5,913 nt of DNA from an uncultured Clostridiaceae bacterium (GTDB lineage: Bacteria; Bacillota; Clostridia; Clostridiales; Oxobacteraceae): the NCBI GenBank assembly GCA_937900065.1, contig CALCDS010000190.1:1-5913 (forward strand), given 5' to 3'. Below, one piece after another: positions 1 to 5,876 of the stretch. The notes beneath the pieces were generated by a model that worked only from the letters and a program-made list of their open reading frames with translations, had not been told where the DNA came from and did no database searches. Each line of letters starts with the position of its first letter. Position 1 is the stretch's first letter. The position numbers were made by a program, and so were the translations under genes.

Positions 1-112
1 AATCAACATTTATTCTACTTTAGCATAGCCTTAAGAAGATAAAAGATCCTCTTTCAAGCATTTTTTATATGGTCTATCTTATTGTAACTAAGGTTTATAC
101 AAAAATCAACAC
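1..112. repeat. Intergenic AATCAACA word, first two of four copies
   Basis: AATCAACA is found at 1-8 and 103-110, and again at 5027-5034 and, inverted, at 5904-5911. The copy at 101-112 extends to the 12-base AAAAATCAACAC, which is exactly repeated inverted at 5902-5913. All four lie outside genes. No gene is supported in 1-230; an imperfect hairpin at 33-53 is followed only after 7 nt by a T-run at 61-66. Confidence 0.35.
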
Positions 113-191
113 AGATAGGTTTTAAAGCTTGTTATCCGTTTATGTTGTCATTCATTGAAAAACAAGTTTCAGCACATAATCCGCCCGATAA

Positions 192-200
192 TGGTATAAT
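192..200 (+). promoter_or_regulatory. Extended -10 promoter of recD2
   Basis: A perfect TATAAT lies at 195-200, preceded by TG at 192-193 (TGn extended -10). No good -35 hexamer sits at the usual distance: the bases 16-18 nt upstream are GCACAT-like, and the TTGTCA (145-150) and TTGAAA (155-160) words are too far away. Transcription would start near 207, giving a leader of about 24 nt before the recD2 start. It is likely the promoter for the recD2-comF operon, inferred from position and consensus only. Confidence 0.6.
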
Positions 201-217
201 ATCTTTAGAAAAACAGC

Positions 218-222
218 AGGGG
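218..222 (+). promoter_or_regulatory. RBS fixing the TTG start of recD2
   Basis: AGGGG at 218-222 lies 8 nt upstream of a TTG codon at 231. No ATG in this frame has a comparable site nearby, so translation most likely starts at the TTG. The start also fits the family, whose N-terminus begins with a short stretch followed by a conserved G-x-(I/V)-x-x-I-x-Y/F-x-N-x-x-N-G-Y-T pattern. Confidence 0.75.
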
Positions 223-230
223 CGATTTAT

Positions 231-2465
231 TTGGTAGAATTTGAAGGCGTAATAGAATCGATAATATACAATAATGAATCCAACGGGTATACCGTCGCAA
301 GACTTAAAAAGGACAACGATATGGTAACGATCGTGGGATACCTTCCTTTAATAAATGAAGGGCAGCCTGTCAAAGTTTCAGGAGAATGGGTGAACCATCC
401 TGAGTATGGACAGCAGCTTAAGGTGCAATCCTATTCTGAAGTGACCCCGACATCGCTTGAAGGAATAGAAAGATACCTGTCTTCAGGGCTCATACAAGGT
501 ATAGGTCCGGTTATGGCAAAGAGGATCGTTGAGAAATTCGGGGCGGATGCATTGGACATAATCGAATACAATCCTGATAAGCTTACTGAAATCGAAGGCA
601 TAGGCCCAAAAAAGGCGCAGACGATATCAGGCTCCTTCCAGAAGGGAAGGGAGCTGCGCAATGTGATGGTATTTCTTCAAACGTACGGCATATCAACCGG
701 GAATTCGGTCAAGATATATAAAAAATACGGGCAGGATGCCATAAACTTGATACGTGAAAATCCTTACAGGCTTACCACGGATATTTTCGGCATAGGTTTT
801 AAAACTGCCGACAGGATAGCTCGCAGCCTTGGGATAGACATGTGTTCGAAGTACAGGCTTATGGCCGGCATAAAATATGTTCTTGGAGAATACTGCGCCA
901 AGGGAGGGCATACGTATCTGCCATATGATATATTGGTTTCAGAATGCGAAAGGCTGCTTGAAGTTCCTCGAGAAATGCTTGAAGAAGCCTGCGTTTCACT
1001 GGTGATGAATAAAGAGCTGGTAATGGAAGATATGGATGGATGCACCGCCGTATACTTGATGCCGTTTTATTACTCTGAACTTGGGGTTTCCAAAAGGATT
1101 CTCGAGATACTATCGTCCGCAGCCAAAAAGATAGATGCCAATGCTGATTTGGCTATAACCTCCTATGAGAGTGAAACAGGAATCAAGCTTGCAGACAAGC
1201 AGAAGGAGGCCATAATAAGCGCCATTCAAAACGGAGTCGTAATAATAACCGGCGGTCCCGGAACAGGCAAGACTACCATAATAAAGTGCATCATAAATAT
1301 AATGGAAAGCAGCGATATGAAAATATCGCTTGCCGCGCCGACAGGCAGGGCGGCCAAAAGAATGGCTGAAGCCACAGGCAGGGAATCAAAGACCATACAC
1401 AGGCTTTTGGAGATGGGATATACCGAAGATGAAAACAGTATGGTTTTCCTGAAGGATGATTCCGATCCTATAGATGCTGACGCCGTCATAATCGATGAAG
1501 CTTCAATGATAGACATAGTGCTTATGAACAACCTTCTTAAAGCCATAGTACCGGGAACAAGGCTCATATTGGTAGGGGATGTCGATCAGCTTCCCTCAGT
1601 TGGAGCCGGAAACGTGCTTAGGGATTTGATAAGCAGCGGTGTAATACCGGTAGTGCGGCTTACAGAGATTTTCAGGCAGTCTCAGGAGAGCATGATAATA
1701 GTGAACGCCCACAGGATAAACAAGGGTGAGCTTCCATATCTCAATGAAAGGGATAAGGATTTCTTCTTTATCGATGCCAGGTCGCAGGAAGCCGTGCTAA
1801 AGCTGATACAGGAACTTATCAAAAATAGGATACCCAGGTTTAAAGATTGTGCCGAACCTCAAAAATACATACAGGTTTTGACACCTATGAGAAAGGGAAT
1901 ATGCGGCGTGTACAACCTGAACAGCAGTTTGCAGAAAATATTAAACCCACCATCACAGGACAAGGACGAGAAAAAAGTGAGGGATTATGTTTTCAGGACA
2001 GGCGACAAGGTAATGCAGATTAAAAATAACTACAATATGAAATGGGAGAAGCTAAAGAGTGAAGGCGAGCGTGAAGGCACGGGCGTATTCAACGGAGATC
2101 TTGGATATATAGAATATATAGATAATGAGAACAATATAATATCGGTCATATTCGATGATGATAAAAGGGTGACATATGATTTTACAGATATAGATGAGCT
2201 TGAACTGGCATATGCCATAACGATCCATAAAAGCCAGGGAAGCGAATTCCCGGTGGTCGTGATGCCGGCTGTATGGGGCCCGCCAATGCTTATGACTCGA
2301 AATCTCCTGTATACGGGGGTCACACGTGCCAAGGAACTTGTGGTCATTGTCGGAAGCAAACAGGTCCTTGCCGGGATGGTAAGCAATAATAAAATCGTAA
2401 AAAGATATTCCGGGCTTGATATAAGGATAAAAAAACTGATGGAAACCGGCATTTTCTATATATGA
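231..2465 (+). CDS. recD2: RecD2-type (RecD/TraA) 5'-3' DNA helicase, SF1B
   Basis: This is an ATP-dependent SF1B helicase of the RecD2 family, the long RecD found in bacteria without RecBC; family members unwind DNA 5'-3' and act in DNA repair and replication-fork maintenance in the cytoplasm. The 744-residue length is normal. The N-terminal part carries an OB-like beta region and helix-hairpin-helix elements (GIGPVMAKRI near residue 90, IEGIGPKKA near 120). The motor motifs are all intact: Walker A GGPGTGKT (341-348), motif II DEAS (422-425), GDVDQLPSVGAG (449-460), LTEIFRQ (477-483), the ITIHKSQGSEF motif (663-673) and YTGVTRAKE (694-702). Translation starts with TTG behind AGGGG. It is the first gene of a probable operon with the ComFA-like and ComFC genes. 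Function in DNA uptake is not shown; repair is the safer assignment. Confidence 0.95.
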   Translation: MVEFEGVIESIIYNNESNGYTVARLKKDNDMVTIVGYLPLINEGQPVKVSGEWVNHPEYGQQLKVQSYSEVTPTSLEGIERYLSSGLIQGIGPVMAKRIVEKFGADALDIIEYNPDKLTEIEGIGPKKAQTISGSFQKGRELRNVMVFLQTYGISTGNSVKIYKKYGQDAINLIRENPYRLTTDIFGIGFKTADRIARSLGIDMCSKYRLMAGIKYVLGEYCAKGGHTYLPYDILVSECERLLEVPREMLEEACVSLVMNKELVMEDMDGCTAVYLMPFYYSELGVSKRILEILSSAAKKIDANADLAITSYESETGIKLADKQKEAIISAIQNGVVIITGGPGTGKTTIIKCIINIMESSDMKISLAAPTGRAAKRMAEATGRESKTIHRLLEMGYTEDENSMVFLKDDSDPIDADAVIIDEASMIDIVLMNNLLKAIVPGTRLILVGDVDQLPSVGAGNVLRDLISSGVIPVVRLTEIFRQSQESMIIVNAHRINKGELPYLNERDKDFFFIDARSQEAVLKLIQELIKNRIPRFKDCAEPQKYIQVLTPMRKGICGVYNLNSSLQKILNPPSQDKDEKKVRDYVFRTGDKVMQIKNNYNMKWEKLKSEGEREGTGVFNGDLGYIEYIDNENNIISVIFDDDKRVTYDFTDIDELELAYAITIHKSQGSEFPVVVMPAVWGPPMLMTRNLLYTGVTRAKELVVIVGSKQVLAGMVSNNKIVKRYSGLDIRIKKLMETGIFYI

Positions 2466-2477
2466 TGGAGAAGATAT

Positions 2478-2582
2478 ATGCTGCATTCACAAAGTTTGAT
2501 ATGGATATTTTGCAAGGGCATTATGTTTTTGGCGGGATTGTACAATAGAAATTCTATAAACATTTTATATTTTGCGGAGTGA
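2478..2582 (+). CDS. Candidate 34-residue hydrophobic small protein
   Basis: This ORF fills the gap between recD2 and the ComFA-like gene. An ATG at 2478 has GGAG at 2467-2470 with a 7-nt spacer, which is as good as the RBS of the neighbouring genes. The stop TGA (2580-2582) lies 4 nt before the ATG of the next gene, and the next gene's RBS is embedded in the last two codons (GCG GAG), an arrangement typical of translational coupling. The middle is hydrophobic (residues 7-22, LIWIFCKGIMFLAGLY), which could be a short membrane segment interrupted by one lysine. I do not recognise the sequence. An overlapping alternative of 27 codons starts at 2465 (TGATG overlap with the recD2 stop) but lacks an RBS. 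It could equally be a non-conserved chance ORF in an AT-rich spacer. Confidence 0.35.
   Translation: MLHSQSLIWIFCKGIMFLAGLYNRNSINILYFAE
2576..2579 (+). promoter_or_regulatory. RBS deciding the ATG start of the ComFA-like gene
   Basis: GGAG at 2576-2579 is placed 7 nt before the ATG at 2587. The in-frame TTG at 2572 would put this site inside the coding region and has no RBS of its own, so the ATG at 2587 is the better start (556 residues, beginning MDYVIY). Confidence 0.8.
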
Positions 2583-2586
2583 TATC

Positions 2587-4257
2587 ATGGATTATGTTAT
2601 ATACAGAGCCCAAACGCCAAAGACTGCGTTTATAAGGATGACTTCCAATCCCAAGCTTGATTTTGCGTATTTCAGCAAATCCTCACCCACAGTAAGGTTT
2701 GAAGTGCTTACCGCAGGCATGGATATAAACAAGGCTTATTATATAATGAGCAAAATAAATAAAAACTTCGGCCATTTTAAGAGAATTGTCTATAGAAGGC
2801 ATAATAGTATAAACTATGATATACTATCAGGTTTGGCTAGAGGTGCGTCTTTGAGTGTGGGCGCAAAATGGTTGAGGGCGCCTGTTTCAATCACAAAAGG
2901 CTTTGATATTCCAGACAGTTATGATGAGGATAAGCTTTACAATATAATAAAGGGAAGACTTGTGAGCTATAGAAGTATTGATGGATTTGTAAAAGACAAT
3001 CACATATTTTTAAAACACGGCATATCTGACATACTTCAAATCTTATATCTTAAGGGGAAATTGCTTATACTCCCGGAATTCATAATAGACAGATACCACA
3101 AAAAGATAGAATGCATATACTGTGGGGAAAAGCAGGCTCAAACATCATCTCCTAAAAAGTGCAGCGGATGCTCTCGCCTCTTGGATTTTAAAGAGCCTGT
3201 GTTTGCATCACCGTATATTTTGCCTTCCCCTTCCAAACTTCATATTTTTAAGGATGCGGCAAATTTAGATTCACCCCAGAGGTATGCGTCTTTAGAGATG
3301 TGTGAATTCATAAAGGGAAACAAGGAAGAGTGCATTATGTGGATGGCATCTGACCAGGAAGATATACGCATCTTTTTAAAATCCATAAACCATGTGCTGA
3401 ACAATGGGGGAAGGGTCTTGATCTGCGTGCCATGCCTAAACGCTGCAAAATCGGTTGCAGATACACTTTCCCCTTATTATTCAAGCCATGTATTTGCCAA
3501 AGATGACGTTTTGGGATTTTGGAAAAGCGATATAGACATAGCATTGTTTAGAGTTTTAGGCTGCTTTTACAGCTCGTATGATCTGATAATACTCTTTGAG
3601 CCTCCATCTTGCAGTTTGTATACTGCCGGAGATCTCAAAAAACTAGCCAAAAGGGCTCTAAAGCCTTGCGGCAAGATGATATTTGCATCATCGACCCTAA
3701 ATTATAAATTGTATAAAGACAGGCAATCCGGGAAAGTCTGTTTTGAAGTCCTTCCAATAAGAAAGGACGGCATGATTTTTCCGGAGCCGAGGGTCCTCAC
3801 ATACAAGAGGCTGTCAGAGAGCAATGTGTTCATGCCTGATGAAGTGATGGATTTTATAAGGTGGTCCAATCTAAAAGGCAGAGGCTTAAGGATAATAACT
3901 CCATCTGCAAGTGCGTCCTGCAGCATAGGCGAGATGATAAAGCCATTAAATATGAACAATATAAAAATTGAAACTTATCCTTCCACTTTTTATATGAATT
4001 CCCGAAACGAGAATTTGATTGTATTTTTTGCGGATAAAAGGGAAGTATTTAACGAGAAAGCCTTGCTGAATATACTGATGCTTCCGCCTGAACATAGAAG
4101 TTTGGGTAATCGATTCGGCTCTCCATATGAGGTCATATTTGTGGGGGCTCATGAAACCGAAGAGATGCACAATGCAAGGATTATGCTCAGGCAGTTTAAT
4201 AAAAAGGCCTGGGAAATGGGGTATATAAAAGAGAACGACCATGGGAAAAATATTTAG
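2587..4257 (+). CDS. ComFA-like protein with degenerate helicase motifs
   Basis: Canonical ComFA is a cytoplasmic ssDNA-dependent ATPase with a four-cysteine zinc finger and a DEAD-type motor, acting in uptake of transforming DNA with ComFC. This protein keeps the order of ComFA elements: zinc finger C176-x2-C179-x12-C192-x2-C195, a W-containing strand at 249-254, the segment GGRVLICVP, YDLII before motif II, and a C-terminus ending in a helix like that of ComFA (RIMLRQFNKKAWEMGYI). The catalytic motifs are gone. Where ComFA has W-A-V-C-G-A-G-K-T, this has W252-M-A-S-D-Q-E-D-I; the DE-x-D box reads FEPP (337-340); TATP reads SSTL (368-371); the QIAGRVGR region reads NILMLPPE (495-502). The frame is open throughout. 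The N-terminal part before the zinc finger (about 175 residues) is longer than in Bacillus ComFA. It overlaps comFC by 17 bases. Family assignment comes from alignment by eye plus synteny; ATPase activity is not expected. Confidence 0.75.
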   Translation: MDYVIYRAQTPKTAFIRMTSNPKLDFAYFSKSSPTVRFEVLTAGMDINKAYYIMSKINKNFGHFKRIVYRRHNSINYDILSGLARGASLSVGAKWLRAPVSITKGFDIPDSYDEDKLYNIIKGRLVSYRSIDGFVKDNHIFLKHGISDILQILYLKGKLLILPEFIIDRYHKKIECIYCGEKQAQTSSPKKCSGCSRLLDFKEPVFASPYILPSPSKLHIFKDAANLDSPQRYASLEMCEFIKGNKEECIMWMASDQEDIRIFLKSINHVLNNGGRVLICVPCLNAAKSVADTLSPYYSSHVFAKDDVLGFWKSDIDIALFRVLGCFYSSYDLIILFEPPSCSLYTAGDLKKLAKRALKPCGKMIFASSTLNYKLYKDRQSGKVCFEVLPIRKDGMIFPEPRVLTYKRLSESNVFMPDEVMDFIRWSNLKGRGLRIITPSASASCSIGEMIKPLNMNNIKIETYPSTFYMNSRNENLIVFFADKREVFNEKALLNILMLPPEHRSLGNRFGSPYEVIFVGAHETEEMHNARIMLRQFNKKAWEMGYIKENDHGKNI

Positions 4258-4990
4258 CACCTTAATCGATATGAGCTACCCTTTAAAACCAAAATGCCTG
4301 TTTTGCGGGTCCCAAGAGAACATAAACTATTTTGGGCTTTGCAAATATTGCGTAAGCCTTCTTCCTTACATATCAAAGCCTGTATGCACAAGGTGCGGCA
4401 AACCTTATAGCCATGGTGTTTCACATGATGCCTGCAGCTTGTGCTTAAACACTGAGATGTATTTTGAGAAGGGCTATACCGTATTTGAATTTTCGGGAAT
4501 CGTGCAAAATACTCTTTACAGATTGAAGTACGGCGGTGAGACTGAACTTGCGGATGTATTTGGAAAGCTCATGGCCGATTATGCTGCTGAACTTAAGGAG
4601 CATATAAATTTGATAATCCCCGTACCGCTGCATATAGAAAAGCTAAAGAAAAGGGGATTTAACCAGTCATGGCTCATATGCAAGGCATTGGGACGGGAGT
4701 GGGGGATCGACTCCTCAGACAAGGCTCTAGTAAGATTAAGATATACGGAAAGCCAGATAAACCTTTCCAAAAAACAGAGGCTGTCTAATGTAAGAGGGGC
4801 ATTTGCTTTGAACAGCCGTTTTAAAATACAGGGCAAGTCTGTTTTGATCGTTGATGATATAATGACCACAGGCTCGACTCTGAATGAATGCAGCAGAATG
4901 CTCAAAAGCGGGGGTGCCTCCCATGTATATGCACTGACTGCGGCCTGTCCCGTTCATATGGATGAGCCTATGGCCGATACGGAGCCTTAG
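4241..4990 (+). CDS. comFC: ComFC/GntX-type phosphoribosyltransferase-fold protein
   Basis: ComFC proteins are cytoplasmic, combine N-terminal zinc ribbons with a type I phosphoribosyltransferase fold, and are needed for natural transformation in competent species; the reaction is not settled. Four CxxC pairs are visible in the first 70 residues (C19/C22, C34/C37, C49/C52, C65/C68), followed by the typical FSGIVQNTLYRLKYGG and IIPVPLH...RGFNQ segments and the PRPP-binding loop VLIVDDIMTTGSTL at 201-214. Length (249) is normal and all key residues look intact, in contrast to the upstream partner. The start at 4241 has only a weak purine-rich RBS, but it overlaps the ComFA-like stop by 17 bases, which suggests translational coupling, and it preserves the family's N-terminal pattern (LIDMSYPLKPKC); a later ATG at 4271 would cut into this. 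Confidence 0.93.
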   Translation: MGKIFSTLIDMSYPLKPKCLFCGSQENINYFGLCKYCVSLLPYISKPVCTRCGKPYSHGVSHDACSLCLNTEMYFEKGYTVFEFSGIVQNTLYRLKYGGETELADVFGKLMADYAAELKEHINLIIPVPLHIEKLKKRGFNQSWLICKALGREWGIDSSDKALVRLRYTESQINLSKKQRLSNVRGAFALNSRFKIQGKSVLIVDDIMTTGSTLNECSRMLKSGGASHVYALTAACPVHMDEPMADTEP

Positions 4991-5065
4991 AGCTTAAAAA
5001 CGTGAACAGATAAACGGATTGCTCAAAATCAACAAATTTATTAAACATAGCCGAATATTAAAAAT

Positions 5066-5158
5066 CAAAATATTTATGTACGGTATGCAAAATATTATCA
5101 TATTATGTATTGGACAGCAGATGCTTTATCTGCGCTTTATATAGTTCTGAATATTTTG
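5066..5158. repeat. Three copies of CAAAATATT upstream of the RNA promoter
   Basis: The 9-base word CAAAATATT occurs at 5066-5074 and 5088-5096 in direct orientation, 22 bp apart (about two helical turns), and again inverted at 5150-5158. All three lie in the AT-rich gene-free DNA between comFC and the promoter at 5176-5205. They could be operator half-sites, curved or UP-like DNA, or a by-product of base composition. Confidence 0.35.
5117..5133 (+). terminator. Weak candidate terminator hairpin after comFC
   Basis: GCAGAT (5117-5122) pairs perfectly with ATCTGC (5128-5133) around a 5-nt GCTTT loop, followed by GCTTTATAT. The stem is short, the T-run is poor, and the hairpin is 127 nt past the comFC stop, so termination here is uncertain. 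It is the best candidate for ending the comF operon transcript before the independent promoter at 5176. Confidence 0.3.
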
Positions 5159-5175
5159 GCTAAGCTAAATAATTC

Positions 5176-5205
5176 TTGCAATTTCGCTCTCTGTAAGCGT
5201 ATAAT
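5176..5205 (+). promoter_or_regulatory. Near-consensus SigA promoter for the structured RNA
   Basis: TTGCAA (5176-5181) and TATAAT (5200-5205) are separated by 18 bp. The predicted start site (about 5211-5213) coincides with the first base of the long closing helix of the RNA at 5211-5430. This is the strongest promoter-like signal in the window and supports an abundant, independently transcribed RNA. Confidence 0.8.
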
Positions 5206-5210
5206 CAGAA

Positions 5211-5430
5211 GTAGTATTGTATTAGGTCTGTGGTTGAAAGTCGATGCTAGCCGCAAGCAAAACGATCCACGTAACCCAAGCAAAGCTTGGCGAGCATGGT
5301 GCGGTTTAGAAGTAAGACCTGCCGCCCAAAATATGGGCGAGAGGGGGATCAGTGAGGGGTGTAAGCCCTGAGCAAAACTTCCAGCAGGCGGGTGTGGGGT
5401 CAAAAACCAGGTCAGCTAATATAATGCTTG
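5211..5430 (+). ncRNA. Structured noncoding RNA, probable raiA-motif RNA
   Basis: The segment folds into a long closed structure. The closing helix pairs 5213-5225 with 5416-5428 over 13 bp with only two G-U pairs. It appears to continue inward after small bulges: 5228-5230 with 5413-5415 and 5231-5235 with 5405-5409. Inside are perfect hairpins at 5276-5281/5285-5290 (CCAAGC, triloop AAA) and 5323-5328/5334-5339 (CGCCCA, 5-nt loop), smaller ones at 5240-5266 and 5355-5369, and a 5-bp helix 5318-5322/5384-5388 abutting the CGCCCA hairpin. The segment 5264-5270 can also pair with 5394-5401, so the core has alternatives. Local GC is higher than in the flanks. Known context: the raiA-motif RNA, a roughly 200-nt trans-acting RNA class, typically lies between comFC and raiA in Bacillota and Actinomycetota and affects sporulation and aggregation in Clostridium acetobutylicum. 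Here it follows comFC and has its own promoter. The class name rests on synteny, size and structure, not on a covariance-model match. Confidence 0.75.
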
Positions 5431-5492
5431 CCAATTTTGAAACCATAGGGTATGTAACCCTGGTTTAATAAATATTTAAATGGCAGTAGCCA
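5429..5492 (+). promoter_or_regulatory. Hairpin leader between the RNA and the zinc-ribbon gene
   Basis: AAACC (5440-5444) and AGGGT (5447-5451) pair with ACCCT (5457-5461) and GGTTT (5462-5466), a 10-bp stem with a 2-nt bulge and an ATGTA loop. TGCCA (5429-5433) can pair with TGGCA (5481-5485) to enclose it, or TGGC (5481-5484) can pair locally with GCCA (5489-5492). No T-run follows the stem, so it is a poor intrinsic terminator. It may be a 3' protective structure of the RNA or a leader of the downstream gene. A weak extended -10 (TGGTTTAAT, 5461-5469) overlaps it. Confidence 0.4.
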
Positions 5493-5511
5493 CAAAGCGA
5501 GGGGATTTTTC

Positions 5512-5793
5512 ATGTATCAAGACAAGACATTGGTTTGCAAAGATTGCGGAAAAGAGTTCGTGTTTACAGCAGGCGAGCAGGAATTCTACGCAGAAAAGGG
5601 CTTCCAGAATGAACCAAGCCGCTGCAAAGAATGCAGACAGGCTAAGAAGAACGCAAGAAGACCCGCAGGAGCAAAGAGAGAAATGTATACGGCTATTTGC
5701 TCAGCATGCGGAAAAGAAACAGAAGTTCCTTTTAAACCAAGTGAGGATAGACCGGTTTATTGCCGTGAATGTTACGAGGCAAGAAGAAAGTAA
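5512..5793 (+). CDS. Small double zinc-ribbon protein
   Basis: This 93-residue cytoplasmic protein is made of two zinc ribbons. The first (residues 1-45) has C9-x2-C12 and C38-x2-C41 with the signature KEFVFTAGEQEFYAEKGF, matching the probable zinc-ribbon family common in Clostridia (I believe Pfam zf-Tbcl). The second has C63-x2-C66-x17-C84-x2-C87, the CxxC-x17-CxxC type, with VPFKPSEDRPVYC. A basic linker (residues 42-57, rich in K and R) separates them and the C-terminus is also basic (EARRK), which would suit RNA or DNA binding, though this is inference. The RBS GAGGGG (5499-5504) is strong and 7 nt from the ATG. The gene sits about 80 nt after the structured RNA with no strong terminator between, and a terminator follows it. 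Function is unknown. Confidence 0.9.
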   Translation: MYQDKTLVCKDCGKEFVFTAGEQEFYAEKGFQNEPSRCKECRQAKKNARRPAGAKREMYTAICSACGKETEVPFKPSEDRPVYCRECYEARRK

Positions 5794-5837
5794 TCCCCGA
5801 AGCTTTGCGCGAGGGTTATAACCAGTCATCAGGGCTG

Positions 5838-5876
5838 AAAGCTCCATATGTTGAATATGGGGCTTTTTAATTTTTT
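5838..5876 (+). terminator. Intrinsic terminator after the zinc-ribbon gene
   Basis: The strand 5838-5849 pairs with 5855-5866 over 12 bp (one G-U) around a GTTGA loop, and is followed by TT-AA-TTTTTT. It lies 45 nt after the zinc-ribbon stop and is the only convincing Rho-independent terminator in the window. It would end transcripts from the 5176 promoter that read through the RNA. Confidence 0.88.

Noticed and set aside
33..66. Terminator of an upstream gene
   Set aside because: The stem 33-40/46-53 has a mismatch and the T-run begins 7 nt after its base, so it is not a convincing intrinsic terminator.
2529..2560. Promoter TTGGCG-20-TATAAA before the ComFA-like gene
   Set aside because: The spacer is too long and the -35 is weak; the tight gene spacing favours operon transcription from upstream.
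5105..5403. Overlapping 88-codon ORFs on both strands (5105-5371 plus, 5137-5403 minus)
   Set aside because: Neither has an RBS, both run through the promoter and the self-complementary RNA region, and their products resemble no family. They are chance frames of a structured RNA gene.
5420..5425. TATAAT that could be a -10 element for the zinc-ribbon gene
   Set aside because: It is part of the 3' strand of the RNA's closing helix and has no acceptable -35 element 16-18 bp upstream.
5211..5430. Other RNA classes: tmRNA, SRP RNA, RNase P RNA, group II intron
   Set aside because: I see no tRNA-like ends or tag frame, no GGAAGNAGCA-type SRP core, no RNase P core sequence and no intron domain V or GUGYG start.
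5428..5456. TTGCCA-17-TATGTA as a promoter for the zinc-ribbon gene
   Set aside because: The -10 matches the consensus at only three positions and lies inside the 5440-5466 hairpin; the strong promoter at 5176 can explain expression by read-through.
5480..5821. Alternative plus-strand 113-codon ORF overlapping the zinc-ribbon gene
   Set aside because: It lacks an RBS and is the shifted frame of the clear zinc-ribbon gene at 5512-5793.
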